From: Spirochaeta thermophila DSM 6192
GTDB taxonomy: Bacteria > Spirochaetota > Spirochaetia > Winmispirales > Winmispiraceae
Length of the DNA stretch: 64,000 bases
Reading direction: 5' to 3'
Assembly: GCF_000147075.1 (NCBI RefSeq)
Contig: NC_014484.1
Location: forward strand, 186,001 to 250,000
Numbering within the stretch: the stretch's first letter is position 1; every line of letters starts with the position of its first letter. The notes beneath the pieces were generated by a model. It made no database searches. It was not told where the DNA came from and was given only the letters and a program-made list of their open reading frames with translations. The position numbers and the translations under genes are program-made. Below, piece by piece: positions 52,116 to 61,093 of this stretch.

Positions 52116-53694
52116 CTACGATTCGTTCACCTACAACATCTATCAGTACCTCTGTGAGCTCACGGGCGAGCCGGTGAGGGTGGTGCGGAACGACGAGATC
52201 ACGGTGGAAGAGGTGGAGGAGTTTCGGCCCGAGGGGATCATCATCTCGCCCGGTCCGGGGCGGCCCGAGGATGCGGGGATCTCCCTGGAGGTGATCCGCC
52301 GGTTCGCCGGGAGGGTGCCCATCCTGGGGGTGTGCCTGGGGCACCAGTGCATCGGCCAGGCCTTCGGTGCGCGGATCGTGCAGGCAAAACGCATCATGCA
52401 CGGCAAGACCGACACCGTGCACCTGGACGGGAGGGGGATCTTCAGGATGCTTCCCAGGACGCTCACCTGTGTCCGCTATCACTCTCTGGTGATCGACGAG
52501 GAGAGTCTCCCCCCCGAGTTCGAGGTGACGGCCCGAAGCTCCGACGGCGAGATCATGGGGATTCGGCACAAGGAGTGGGTCCTGGAGGGGGTGCAGTTCC
52601 ATCCCGAGTCGATCGCCACCGAGGAGGGAAAGCGTATGCTCGCCAATTTCCTCTCCTACAAGCGCGAGCCGTTCGACTACCGTGGGTTTCTGGGCAGGCT
52701 CCTCGAGGGTGAGGATGCCTCCCGGGAGGAGGCCGAGGAGTTCATGGATGAGCTCACGAGCGGGAATCTCACGCCTGCGCAGATCGCAGGGGTGCTGGTG
52801 GCCCTCAATGCCAAGGGATTTGCCCCGCAGGAGGTGGCGGGCTGTGCGGCGGTGCTGAGGCGAAAGGCGGTCCCGTTTCCTGCGCGGGGCGAGTTCCTCG
52901 ATACGTGCGGTACGGGGGGGGATGGGCTCGGTACGTTCAATATCTCCTCGTGTGCGGCTCTGGTGGCGGCTGCGTGTGGGGTGCCGGTGGCGAAACACGG
53001 GAACCGGGCGGTGAGCTCGAAGTCTGGGAGTGCGGATTTCTATGGAGCGCTGGGGATCCCGGTAGACCTCGGCCCCGATGAGGCGGCCAGGATGCTTAGA
53101 GAGGAGGGGTTTGTCTTCCTCTTTGCCCCGCGGTACCACGGCGCCATGAAGTATGCGGCAGGGCCCAGGAGGGATCTGGGAATCAAGACCATCATGAACT
53201 TCGTGGGTCCGCTTTCGAATCCGGCGGGCGCGAAGTACCAGCTGGTGGGCGTGTTCTCGCGGGACTACCTCGAGCTCATGGCCGAGGCGGCGCTCCAGCT
53301 GGGGGTGAGGCGGGTGATGGCGGTGCACGGGGAGGACGGGCAGGACGAGGTCTCGGTGACCGGTCGCACGTTCTATGTGTACCTGGATGCGGAGGGGAGG
53401 AGGGAGGAGGGGGTCTTCGAGCCGGAGGAGCTTGGGGTGGGGCGCCACCCGCTCGAGGAGGTGCTCGGCGGGACGCCTGAGGAGAACGTGGAGGAGGCGC
53501 GGCGGCTCTTTGCGGGTGAGGGGAGGCCTGCGATCCGGGATGCAGTGGCGGCGAATGCGGGCGTGGCCCTCTACGTGGCAGGGGCGGCGGGGAGTCCGCA
53601 GGAGGGGGTGCGGATGGCGCTCGATGTGCTCTCCTCGGGGAGGGTGAGGGAGCTGGTGGAGCGGCTCGCCTCCTACGGGAAGGAGCGGGTATGA
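52096..53694 (+). CDS. trpGD: TrpG-TrpD fusion: glutamine amidotransferase plus anthranilate phosphoribosyltransferase
   Basis: A 532-residue fusion. Residues 1-190 are the class I glutamine amidotransferase ([19 protein letters not shown]) with nucleophile Cys in [16 protein letters not shown] and the His-Glu pair in [11 protein letters not shown] short linker leads to TrpD (about 200-532) with [37 protein letters not shown] and [20 protein letters not shown]. The start is ATG 52096, with GGAGG six bases away; ATG 52090 would overlap its own ribosome site. The fusion matches that in enterobacteria. Confidence 0.95.
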   Translation: MYLLIDNYDSFTYNIYQYLCELTGEPVRVVRNDEITVEEVEEFRPEGIIISPGPGRPEDAGISLEVIRRFAGRVPILGVCLGHQCIGQAFGARIVQAKRIMHGKTDTVHLDGRGIFRMLPRTLTCVRYHSLVIDEESLPPEFEVTARSSDGEIMGIRHKEWVLEGVQFHPESIATEEGKRMLANFLSYKREPFDYRGFLGRLLEGEDASREEAEEFMDELTSGNLTPAQIAGVLVALNAKGFAPQEVAGCAAVLRRKAVPFPARGEFLDTCGTGGDGLGTFNISSCAALVAAACGVPVAKHGNRAVSSKSGSADFYGALGIPVDLGPDEAARMLREEGFVFLFAPRYHGAMKYAAGPRRDLGIKTIMNFVGPLSNPAGAKYQLVGVFSRDYLELMAEAALQLGVRRVMAVHGEDGQDEVSVTGRTFYVYLDAEGRREEGVFEPEELGVGRHPLEEVLGGTPEENVEEARRLFAGEGRPAIRDAVAANAGVALYVAGAAGSPQEGVRMALDVLSSGRVRELVERLASYGKERV

Positions 53695-55133
53695 GGAGCG
53701 GGGTCTCAGGGGATATCCTCGATAGGATCGTGGAGGAGCGGCGGAGGCGTGTGGCGGAGGAGGGGCCTGCCCAGGGGGTTCGCATTCCTGCGTGGAGGGA
53801 GGTGCCGCTGGTGCCCCTCGTGCAGGAGCCCTGTGTGATTGCGGAGTTCAAGCGCCGTTCCCCCTCCCGCGGGGCGATCTGCGACGAGGCGGATCCCGTG
53901 GTCCAGGTGGGTGCCTACGTGGCGCAGGGGGTGCGGGCGGTCTCGGTGCTCACCGAGGAGGCGTATTTCGGTGGGTCGCTCGCTGATCTCATGCGGGTGA
54001 AGGAGCGGTTCCCGCATCTTGCAGTGCTCCGGAAAGATTTTCTCCTCTCGGAGGAGGATGTGGAGGTCTCCTATCGGGCCGGGGCGGATGCGGTGTTGCT
54101 CATCGCCCGCGTGTTGCCGCAGGATCGTCTCGGGAGGATGCTCGATCTGACGGGGAGGTGTGGGATGACGGCCCTGGTGGAGGTGCACACGCCTGAGGAT
54201 GTGGAGAAGGTGCGGAGGTTCGAGCCGCCGTTGGTGGGGATCAATGCACGGGATCTCGCGACGTTCAGGGTGGATCTCCTTCATCCCGTGAGGCTGCGGG
54301 GCCTCGTGGACTGGGATGCGAGGGTGGTCTTCGAGTCGGGGCTTTGGACGAGGGCGCATGGGTATGTGGCGGGGAGCAGCGGGGCGTGGGGGGTGCTGGT
54401 GGGAGAGGCGGTGATGCGAGAGCAGGGGAGGGTGCGGGAGATCATGGAGGGGCTTGCCGCCGGTAAGCGGGATTGGGTGCGGGGGAGGCGGTTCTGGAGC
54501 GGGCTCCCAGCCGGGAGGACGCTCGTGAAGGTGTGCGGCCTCACGCGTGAGGAGGATGTGGCGTTGGCGGATAGGCTGGGGGCCGATCTTCTGGGCTTCA
54601 TCCTCGCCCCCTCTCCCCGGCAGGTGGATCGCTCGTTCCTCGAGCGGATAGGGCCGGTGCGGGCGAGGAGGGTGGGGGTGGTGGTCGGAGAGCAGGGGGG
54701 TGGGCTGGAGGAGGCGGTGCGTTTGGTGGAGGAAGGTCTCCTGGACGGGATCCAGTGCCACGGTGAGGAGGATCCGGAGGTGGTGGGATCGCTGTGTGTG
54801 CCGTGGTACAAGGCGGTGCGGGTGAGGGAGCGGGGGGATCTGGAGGGGGGGGAGCGCTACGGGGCGGTGCGGGTGCTGCTGGATGCGCGGGTCGAGGGGG
54901 TGTGTGGGGGCACGGGGGTGCGGGTGCCGGAGGAGGTGGTGGAGGAGGCGGCGAGGAGGGGGCCGGTGTGGCTGGCGGGGGGGCTAGGGCCGGGGAATGT
55001 GGGGGAGGTGGTGCGGCGGTTCAGGCCTGAACTGGTGGATGCCTCCTCCGGGCTCGAGGCGGCGCCGGGGGTGAAGGACAGGGAGAAGCTCGAACGATTC
55101 TTCAGGGAGATCCGCGATGCAGAAGGTGTATAA
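53691..55133 (+). CDS. trpCF: TrpC-TrpF fusion: indole-glycerol-phosphate synthase plus phosphoribosylanthranilate isomerase
   Basis: A 480-residue fusion of two TIM barrels catalysing consecutive steps. TrpC (1-255) has [44 protein letters not shown] and [11 protein letters not shown]. TrpF (about 277-480) has [39 protein letters not shown] and [19 protein letters not shown] 53691 overlaps the trpD stop (ATGA). The TrpF-coding part is markedly G-rich with many GTG and GGG triplets. Confidence 0.95.
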   Translation: MRSGVSGDILDRIVEERRRRVAEEGPAQGVRIPAWREVPLVPLVQEPCVIAEFKRRSPSRGAICDEADPVVQVGAYVAQGVRAVSVLTEEAYFGGSLADLMRVKERFPHLAVLRKDFLLSEEDVEVSYRAGADAVLLIARVLPQDRLGRMLDLTGRCGMTALVEVHTPEDVEKVRRFEPPLVGINARDLATFRVDLLHPVRLRGLVDWDARVVFESGLWTRAHGYVAGSSGAWGVLVGEAVMREQGRVREIMEGLAAGKRDWVRGRRFWSGLPAGRTLVKVCGLTREEDVALADRLGADLLGFILAPSPRQVDRSFLERIGPVRARRVGVVVGEQGGGLEEAVRLVEEGLLDGIQCHGEEDPEVVGSLCVPWYKAVRVRERGDLEGGERYGAVRVLLDARVEGVCGGTGVRVPEEVVEEAARRGPVWLAGGLGPGNVGEVVRRFRPELVDASSGLEAAPGVKDREKLERFFREIRDAEGV

Positions 55134-56340
55134 CGACTTTTTCGGGACGTTCGGAGGCAGGTATGTGGCGGAGGTCCTCAGGTGCCCCCTCGACGAGCTG
55201 GAACAGGCGTTTCTGGAGGCTATGGCTGATCCTTCCTTCCATGCAGAACTCGCCGAGGCCCAGCGCCATTTTGTGGGACGTCCCACGCCTCTCATGTATG
55301 CGGAGAATGCCACCAGGGCGCTGGGGGGGAGCAGGATCTACATAAAGCTCGAAGGCCTGGCCAACACAGGGGCCCACAAGATCAACAACGCCCTCGGGCA
55401 GGCCCTGCTCGCGAAGCGGATGGGGAAGCGCAGGATCATCGCAGAGACCGGGGCCGGGCAGCACGGGGTTGCGACGGCGAGCGTGTGCGCGAGACTGGGG
55501 CTTGAGTGTACGGTGTACATGGGCGAGGTGGACATGGCGAGACAGCGGCCCAATGTCTACCTCATGGAGCTCTTCGGCGCAAAGGTGGTGCCGGTGCGCA
55601 GCGGGTCTCGCACCCTCAAGGATGCGGTGAACGAGGCCCTGCGCGACTGGGCCGCCTCCTGGGAGGACACCCACTACCTGCTCGGTTCGGCCCTGGGGCC
55701 GAGTCCCTTCCCCGACATGGTGCGTGAGTTCCAGTCGGTGGTGGGAAGGGAGGTGGTGGAGCAGATCCGGGAGCAGGTGGGTGAGGAGGTGGAGGCCCTC
55801 GTGGCATGCGTGGGGGGAGGGTCGAACGCCATCGGGTTCTTCGCCCCGTTCATCGAGGCCGACCGGCCGAAACTCATAGGGGTGGAAGCCGGGGGGAGGG
55901 GGAACGGTCCGGGGGAGCATGCCGCCCGGATGAGCGGGGCAGGGGTGGAGGGGGTGGTCCACGGCTACAAGAGCCTCTTCCTCCTCGATGAGGACGGGCA
56001 GGTGCTCCCTACCCACTCGATCTCGGCCGGGCTCGACTACCCCGGCATAGGTCCCCAACTCGCCTACCTCGGGAGGATTGGGCGGATCAGGTTCACCACG
56101 GCCTCGGACGCGGAGGCCCTCGAGGCCCTGAAGTTCTTCGCCCGGCACGAAGGGGTGGTCTTCGCCCTCGAGAGCGCACATGCAGGGGCGGTGGCCATGA
56201 AGATGGCGAGGGAGGGCTCTCCCGACAAGGCGATCATCGTGAACATGTCCGGGAGGGGGGACAAGGACATCTTTATCACCGCCAAGGCGATCGACGGGGA
56301 GAAGTGGCGGGAATTCCTGCTGAGAGAGGCTTCCTCATGA
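55117..56340 (+). CDS. trpB: Tryptophan synthase beta chain
   Basis: A 407-residue PLP enzyme joining indole and serine. It begins [20 protein letters not shown]. Also visible are IYIKLEGLANTGAHKINNAL (the His-Lys of the PLP site), AETGAGQHGVATASVCARLG, VACVGGGSNAIGFF and SGRGDKD. It is the standard TrpB1 type that pairs with TrpA. Its start lies 17 bases inside trpCF and has AGGGAG upstream. Confidence 0.97.
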   Translation: MQKVYNDFFGTFGGRYVAEVLRCPLDELEQAFLEAMADPSFHAELAEAQRHFVGRPTPLMYAENATRALGGSRIYIKLEGLANTGAHKINNALGQALLAKRMGKRRIIAETGAGQHGVATASVCARLGLECTVYMGEVDMARQRPNVYLMELFGAKVVPVRSGSRTLKDAVNEALRDWAASWEDTHYLLGSALGPSPFPDMVREFQSVVGREVVEQIREQVGEEVEALVACVGGGSNAIGFFAPFIEADRPKLIGVEAGGRGNGPGEHAARMSGAGVEGVVHGYKSLFLLDEDGQVLPTHSISAGLDYPGIGPQLAYLGRIGRIRFTTASDAEALEALKFFARHEGVVFALESAHAGAVAMKMAREGSPDKAIIVNMSGRGDKDIFITAKAIDGEKWREFLLREASS

Positions 56341-57110
56341 GTGCACGCATCATGGCCCACATGGTCTCGTTCTTCCCGGACGAGGCACGTTCCAGGGAGG
56401 TGGCACAGGCTCTCGTGGAGGGCGGTGCCTGGGCCCTCGAGGTCCAGTTCCCTTTCTCGGATCCCACGGCAGATGGACCGGCCATCCAGGAGGCCTGCAC
56501 GCGGGCTTTGGAGGCGGGTTTCACCGTGGAGAAGGGGTTCCGGTTCCTCGAATGGCTGAAGGGACGGTGGCCCGATCTCCCGGTCTTCCTCATGTGTTAT
56601 GGGAGTATCCCGGTGCGAAAGGGGGTAGAGGCGTTTGTAGCCCGGTGTGCAGATCTCGGACTCGAGGGCCTCATCGTTCCCGACCTTCCTCCTGACTACG
56701 ACGAAGGCCTCTACGGTGCCGGAGCCCGTCATGGGGTCCCGGTGGTGCCGGTGGTGATTCCGCAGATTCGAGGTGAACGACTTTCCCGTATCCTCTCCCT
56801 TTCCCCTGCCTATGTGTATGCGGCCCTCAGGAAGGGCATCACCGGGTATCACACCGAGATCGGCGAGGAGAACCTCTCCTTGCTCGGCACGCTCGAGGCC
56901 GCAGGGACGAGGACGCTCGCTGGGTTCGGCATCGATTCGCCCGAGCAGGTGGCCCTCCTCGCACCCCACGTCCACGCGGTGGTGGTGGGATCGGCGTTTG
57001 TCCGGGTGATCGCCTCATGCAGCGGGAGCCCTGCGGCTCCCCTCAAGGCGAAGATACGGGAACTCCTCTGCTCAGAGGAGGGGGAACCGTCGAGAGTAGA
57101 CGGTATATAA
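56337..57110 (+). CDS. trpA: Tryptophan synthase alpha chain
   Basis: A 257-residue TIM barrel releasing indole from indole-glycerol phosphate. The active-site Glu and Asp are in ALEVQFPFSDPTADGPAIQ. The active loop is VPDLPPDYDEGLYGAG, and AGFGIDSPEQVALLAPHVHA and VVVGSAFVRVI form the phosphate site. The N-terminus MSARIMAHMVSFFPDEARSR replaces the more usual P-x-L-T-A-G-x-P opening. ATG 56337 overlaps the trpB stop (ATGA). A small hairpin overlaps its 3' end. Confidence 0.94.
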   Translation: MSARIMAHMVSFFPDEARSREVAQALVEGGAWALEVQFPFSDPTADGPAIQEACTRALEAGFTVEKGFRFLEWLKGRWPDLPVFLMCYGSIPVRKGVEAFVARCADLGLEGLIVPDLPPDYDEGLYGAGARHGVPVVPVVIPQIRGERLSRILSLSPAYVYAALRKGITGYHTEIGEENLSLLGTLEAAGTRTLAGFGIDSPEQVALLAPHVHAVVVGSAFVRVIASCSGSPAAPLKAKIRELLCSEEGEPSRVDGI

Positions 57111-57117
57111 ATTTTTT
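57086..57117 (+). terminator. Weak terminator-like hairpin at the end of the trp operon
   Basis: A six-bp stem ACCGTC/GACGGT with a seven-base loop spans the trpA 3' end and is followed by ATATAAA and six T. Partial read-through into the thioredoxin gene 48 bases on is likely. TTGTGA (57116-57121) could be a -35 box for a separate, weak promoter. Confidence 0.4.
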
Positions 57118-57158
57118 GTGATATTTTTCCTGACAACCATAGCAGGCAGGAGGTCGTC

Positions 57159-57479
57159 ATGTCGCTTCATGTGAAGACAGCCGACTTTGAAAAGGAAGTC
57201 TTGCAGGCCGATATCCCCGTGCTGGTGGACTTCTGGGCGGAGTGGTGCATGCCGTGCCGGATGGTCTCGCCCATCCTCGACGAGCTTGCCGAGGAGTATG
57301 CTGGGAAACTCAAAGTGGTGAAGGTGAACGTGGACGAGGAGCCGGACCTTGCGAGCAGGTTCGGCATCGTGAGTATTCCCACCATCCTTCTCTTCAAGAA
57401 TGGTCAGGTGGCAGCCCAGCAGATAGGGGCCGCTCCCCGCCAGGTCTTCGAGCAGATGATCCAGCCCCATCTCGGCTAG
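57159..57479 (+). CDS. trxA: Thioredoxin with a WCMPC active site
   Basis: A 106-residue thioredoxin. VLVDFWAEWCMPCRMVSPIL holds the active site, with Met replacing the common Gly of WCGPC. VKVNVDEEPDLASRFGIVSI ends in PTILLFKNG, which has the cis-Pro loop. The protein has no signal peptide, so it is cytoplasmic. ATG 57159 follows AGGAGG. Its stop is inside a CTAG shared with the convergent lipoprotein gene. Confidence 0.95.
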   Translation: MSLHVKTADFEKEVLQADIPVLVDFWAEWCMPCRMVSPILDELAEEYAGKLKVVKVNVDEEPDLASRFGIVSIPTILLFKNGQVAAQQIGAAPRQVFEQMIQPHLG

Positions 57480-58480
57480 GGGGTGTAGACCTCGTCCGAG
57501 TTGGGCCCGCCGAACGTGGCCCCTCCCGTGGTGACGATGTGCCAGTCCTCCTTGGTGTCGGTGTCTTGAGGAACAGAGGCCCTGCAGATGGACCGCGTGG
57601 CAGTGGAGGGGTCCGGGTCGATACAGTCGTCGGGAGTGAGGGGAGAGGATGCCCCCTTCCACCCGCCGAGATCCTCCACCTCTCTCACCCGATCGAGGAC
57701 TTTTTTCTGGGCGAACCCTTCGTATCTCTCAGAGGTCCCAGTACTGTAGACCACCGCATCGAGGAGGCGGCCCCCTGGGCGTGTATAGAGGGTGAGGACC
57801 CCGTTGTTGCCGGAAAGTCCCTTCCCGTCGGGAAGCCAGAAGTCCCAGGCGGAAGGGTGACTGTCCTTTCCTCCCGAGGCGGCGGGGTCGGTGGTCTCAT
57901 CGATCTCTCCCGGGATCCCGTCGGGTTTGGTGTGGAGGATCACGAAGCTTCCCGCAGGAAGGTCGAGAGGGGGGAAGACGAACATCTGATCCCAGTCCGT
58001 GTCTGTGCCCTCGTAGAAGACGAGGCCGCCTATGTTCCCCTCGGTGACCAGGTAGAGTTCCACGCAATCGGGGTGCGAGGAGCTCCCCTGTGTGGTGAAC
58101 TCGTTGATGAGCACCTCGGGGACCCTTTCGTTGTACCCGTAGACCACGAGGAAGAAGGTGAGGGAGTTGCCGACCCTGTCCCTCACTCTCCCCTCGAGGG
58201 GGAGAGGTTCCCCCGGTAAGGAGGGGGGGGAGATGGTGAGCCGCAGGTCCTCACCTTCCACGGTGAGGGAGGTGAGCGTTTTCCCTTGTGGAAGGAAGAA
58301 GTCATCCGGTGAGGCCTTCACCTCTTCTGTGAAGGTGATGAGGATCTCCTCTTCGGAGACCGCCTCCCATGAGACGAGTTCCGGAGGTGAAAGGTCGAAG
58401 GCCTCTTCTATCCCCTCCTCGAGGCATGCACTCGCTATCACGCAAGAGATGACGACAAGGAGTATTTGCACTTCTCTCAT
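57476..58480 (-). CDS. Lamin-tail-domain-like lipoprotein
   Basis: A 334-residue lipoprotein. MREVQILLVVISCVIASAC is the signal peptide and lipobox. An Ig-like N-terminal part follows (about 30-105, SPPELVSWEAVSEEEILITF). The next ~170 residues carry VLINEFTTQGSSSHPDCVEL, GLVFYEGTDTDWDQMFVFPP and GSFVILHTKPDG, the pattern of bacterial lamin-tail (LTD) domains. ATG 58480 is preferred over ATG 58483: there is no Shine-Dalgarno, and the -10 box TATAGC (58492-58487) places +1 exactly at 58480, implying a leaderless mRNA. Other LTD proteins are often cell-surface or nuclease-associated; no nuclease motif is seen. Confidence 0.82.
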   Translation of the reverse strand: MREVQILLVVISCVIASACLEEGIEEAFDLSPPELVSWEAVSEEEILITFTEEVKASPDDFFLPQGKTLTSLTVEGEDLRLTISPPSLPGEPLPLEGRVRDRVGNSLTFFLVVYGYNERVPEVLINEFTTQGSSSHPDCVELYLVTEGNIGGLVFYEGTDTDWDQMFVFPPLDLPAGSFVILHTKPDGIPGEIDETTDPAASGGKDSHPSAWDFWLPDGKGLSGNNGVLTLYTRPGGRLLDAVVYSTGTSERYEGFAQKKVLDRVREVEDLGGWKGASSPLTPDDCIDPDPSTATRSICRASVPQDTDTKEDWHIVTTGGATFGGPNSDEVYTP

Positions 58481-58494
58481 CATAGGGCTATACT
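58466..58494 (+). promoter_or_regulatory. Promoter of the cyclic-nucleotide-binding gene, overlapping a divergent -10
   Basis: TTGCAC (58466-58471), 17 bp, TATACT (58489-58494) on the plus strand. The bases 58487-58492 read TATAGC on the minus strand and serve the lipoprotein gene, the same arrangement as at 22317-22324. Confidence 0.72.
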
Positions 58495-58531
58495 GGATAT
58501 TCGGTGAATCTGCTTCAAGAAAGGAGCATGC

Positions 58532-59155
58532 ATGGCAGGAAACCCCCTCGTGGAGAAGTACGGACAGCTGTTTCCCGCGGGTAGGATCATCTTCAAGGAA
58601 GGAGATCCCGGCGATAAGATGTACATCATCCAGGAAGGCAAGGTACGGATCTCGAAGCAAGTGGGAGGGAAGGACCATACGCTCGCGATACTCGAGAAAG
58701 GGGACTTTTTCGGAGAGATGGCCCTGGTGATGAGATCGCCTCGCACCGCCACGGCCACGGCGGTCACCGATGTGCTCGCCCTGGGTTTCACCCGCGAGGG
58801 GTTTCAGAGCATGGTGGAGAAGAACGCGCGTATCGCCCTCGCCATCATCGACAAGCTCTGCCGCAGGCTCAATCAGACCAACCTCCAGCTCCAGTATCTG
58901 GTCCGACGCAACCTCAAGAACCTCATCCTCCTGGATCTCTACTTCGTCTTCAAGGGGACGCAGGGGCTCGTCCGGACCGTCCCCTACAACCAGACCGTGC
59001 ACGAGATCGCCCTCAACAAGGAAGTGGATGCGGCTGAGGTGGAGCGCGCGATACAGGATCTCATCGCGCGGGGGATCCTGGAACGATCGGGGAACGACCT
59101 CGTGCTCATGGACATGGACGGCCTCAAGGCCATGGTCGACGGGGCCGAAAGATAA
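58532..59155 (+). CDS. Cyclic-nucleotide-binding (Crp/Fnr-like) protein
   Basis: A 207-residue protein. Residues about 10-125 are a cNMP-binding fold (RIIFKEGDPGDKMYIIQEGK), and FFGEMALVMRSPRTATATAV is the phosphate-binding cassette, intact with Glu and Arg. A long dimer helix follows (ALAIIDKLCRRLNQTNLQLQ). The C-terminal ~70 residues resemble a winged helix (VHEIALNKEVDAAEVERAIQ, DLIARGILERSGND) but lack the usual Crp recognition-helix signature. ATG 58532 follows AAAGGAG. Whether it binds DNA is uncertain. Confidence 0.85.
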   Translation: MAGNPLVEKYGQLFPAGRIIFKEGDPGDKMYIIQEGKVRISKQVGGKDHTLAILEKGDFFGEMALVMRSPRTATATAVTDVLALGFTREGFQSMVEKNARIALAIIDKLCRRLNQTNLQLQYLVRRNLKNLILLDLYFVFKGTQGLVRTVPYNQTVHEIALNKEVDAAEVERAIQDLIARGILERSGNDLVLMDMDGLKAMVDGAER

Positions 59156-59164
59156 CGTGGGAAA

Positions 59165-59193
59165 TTGAAGAGAGCGTTCCCATGTGGTATGTT
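59165..59193 (+). promoter_or_regulatory. Probable glmS promoter
   Basis: TTGAAG (59165-59170), 17 bp, TATGTT (59188-59193). The leader is only about 26 bases, too short for a glmS ribozyme. Confidence 0.55.
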
Positions 59194-59225
59194 GATGTAT
59201 AGAACTTCGTGAAGGGGGCCCTTCC

Positions 59226-61049
59226 ATGTGTGGAATCATCGGCTATTGTGGTCCAAAACCCACCGCTCGGGTCCTGCTCGAGGGGCTCAAACGACTCGAG
59301 TATCGGGGCTATGACTCCGCGGGGATCGCCACCGTGCGGGACGGCGCGCTCACGGTGATCAAACGGGCGGGCAAGATCAAGGACCTCGAGGGGATCGTCC
59401 CGCAGGATCTCGACGGCGAGTATGGGATAGGGCATACCAGGTGGGCCACGCACGGGGGGGTCACCGACACCAATGCCCATCCGCATGTTTCCCAAAACGG
59501 AAAGATCGCCGTGGTCCACAACGGGATCATCGAGAACTTCCAGTCGCTCAAGGAGACCCTGGAGGAGCGAGGATATCGGTTCGTATCCGAGACCGATTCC
59601 GAGGTGCTCGCCCACCTCATCGAGGATTTCTATGAGGGATCGCTCGAAGAGGCGGTGAAACGCGCCCTCTCCCTGGTGAAGGGTACGTACGGTCTCCTGT
59701 GTGTGCACGCGGACGAGCCTCAGGTGATCGTCGGTGCGCGGAACGGCTCCCCTCTCGTGTTGGGAGTGGGGGAACACGAGATGTTCCTCGCCTCCGATGT
59801 CTCCGCCCTCCTGGGGCATACCCGACAGGTGGTCTACCTGGAGGACAACGAGGTGGTGAGGGTCACCCCTGAGGAGTTCCTCACCACGGACCTGAGGAAC
59901 ACCGTCATCGACAAGAAGGTAGAACTCATCACGTGGGAGCTGGAGGAAATAGAGAAGGGACCCTACCAGCACTACATGCTCAAGGAGATTTTCGAACAGC
60001 CTGAGTCGATCAAGCGTGCCATGCAGGGGAGGATCGACGAGGAGTATGCCACCGCCCACCTGGGAGGGCTCAACATGACCAGTCGCGAGCTCCTCGAGGT
60101 GGAGCAGGTGGTGATCATCGGTGCAGGCACCTCCTACTACGCAGGAATGCTCGGGGCGTATGTGATCGAGCAGCTCGCGAGGATCCCTTCGGTGGCGGAG
60201 CTCTCTTCCGAGATCCGCTATCGAAATCCAGTGGTGAGGAAGAACACCCTCTATTTCGCGGTCTCGCAGTCGGGTGAGACGGCTGACACCCTCTACGCCC
60301 TTCGAGAGCTCAAGCGGAAGGGGGCCCGCATCCTCGGGATCTGCAACGTGGTGGGCTCCTCCATCCCCAGGGAGTCCGACGGCGGGGTCTACATCCACTC
60401 GGGACCGGAGATCGCGGTGGCATCCACCAAGGCCTTCACTTCGCAGGTGACGGCCTTCTACCTCTTCGCGCTCCTCATGGCGAGGATGCGCCATCTCTCC
60501 TACGAGGAGGGCCTCCTGTTCATACGGGCTCTCCGCGAGGTTCCGGAAAGACTGCGGGAGGTGCTCGAGAAGGCTCCGGAGATCAAGGCCCTTGCCCGGA
60601 AGTACGCATGGGCGAAGAACTTCCTCTTCCTCGGAAGAGGTCTCAACTATCCGGTGGCCCTCGAGGGGGCGCTCAAGCTCAAGGAGGTCTCGTACATCCA
60701 CGCCGAGGGCTACAGTGCGGCGGAGATCAAGCATGGCCCCATCGCGCTCATCAATCCCGAGACGCCGAGCGTGTTTCTGGTGCCCCATGATGAGCTACGT
60801 GAGAAGGTCCTGAGCAACATGAAGGAGGTCAAGTCACGAGGGGGGAAGGTGGTCGCCCTGTGCACCGAGGGAGATCCGGACGTGAGGGAGATCGCCGATG
60901 ATGTGATCGAGATTCCGGCGGTCTACCGGTACATGTATCCCTACCTCATGGTGGTTCCTCTCCAGCTCTTCGCCTACTACATGGCCCTCGAACTGGGACG
61001 CGATGTGGATCAGCCGCGGAACCTCGCGAAGAGCGTCACGGTGGAATGA
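59226..61049 (+). CDS. glmS: Glucosamine-6-phosphate synthase (isomerizing)
   Basis: A 607-residue enzyme making GlcN-6-P from fructose-6-P and glutamine for peptidoglycan. The N-terminal nucleophile Cys2 is in MCGIIGYCG. The glutaminase domain has YRGYDSAGIA and GIGHTRWATHGGV. Two SIS isomerase domains follow: VVIIGAGTSYYAGMLGAYVI with FAVSQSGETADTL, and FLFLGRGLNYPVALEGALKL with EGYSAAEIKHGPIALI. It ends KSVTVE, the standard C-terminus that covers the active site. It lies downstream of the Crp-like gene but has its own promoter. Confidence 0.97.
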   Translation: MCGIIGYCGPKPTARVLLEGLKRLEYRGYDSAGIATVRDGALTVIKRAGKIKDLEGIVPQDLDGEYGIGHTRWATHGGVTDTNAHPHVSQNGKIAVVHNGIIENFQSLKETLEERGYRFVSETDSEVLAHLIEDFYEGSLEEAVKRALSLVKGTYGLLCVHADEPQVIVGARNGSPLVLGVGEHEMFLASDVSALLGHTRQVVYLEDNEVVRVTPEEFLTTDLRNTVIDKKVELITWELEEIEKGPYQHYMLKEIFEQPESIKRAMQGRIDEEYATAHLGGLNMTSRELLEVEQVVIIGAGTSYYAGMLGAYVIEQLARIPSVAELSSEIRYRNPVVRKNTLYFAVSQSGETADTLYALRELKRKGARILGICNVVGSSIPRESDGGVYIHSGPEIAVASTKAFTSQVTAFYLFALLMARMRHLSYEEGLLFIRALREVPERLREVLEKAPEIKALARKYAWAKNFLFLGRGLNYPVALEGALKLKEVSYIHAEGYSAAEIKHGPIALINPETPSVFLVPHDELREKVLSNMKEVKSRGGKVVALCTEGDPDVREIADDVIEIPAVYRYMYPYLMVVPLQLFAYYMALELGRDVDQPRNLAKSVTVE

Positions 61050-61093
61050 CGGGATAAACCACCTCCCCATGGGTGCCGATCCTGTATAGTGGG

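Noticed and set aside
52066-53448. 460-codon minus-strand frame opposite trpGD
   Set aside because: A shadow of the trp genes; residues are His/Arg/Pro-rich and match no domain.
57116-57136. Rex operator upstream of thioredoxin (TTGTGA)
   Set aside because: Only one half-site is present; the opposite arm does not match at six-base spacing.
59156-59225. glmS ribozyme
   Set aside because: Only ~70 bases separate the genes, and no ribozyme core fits.
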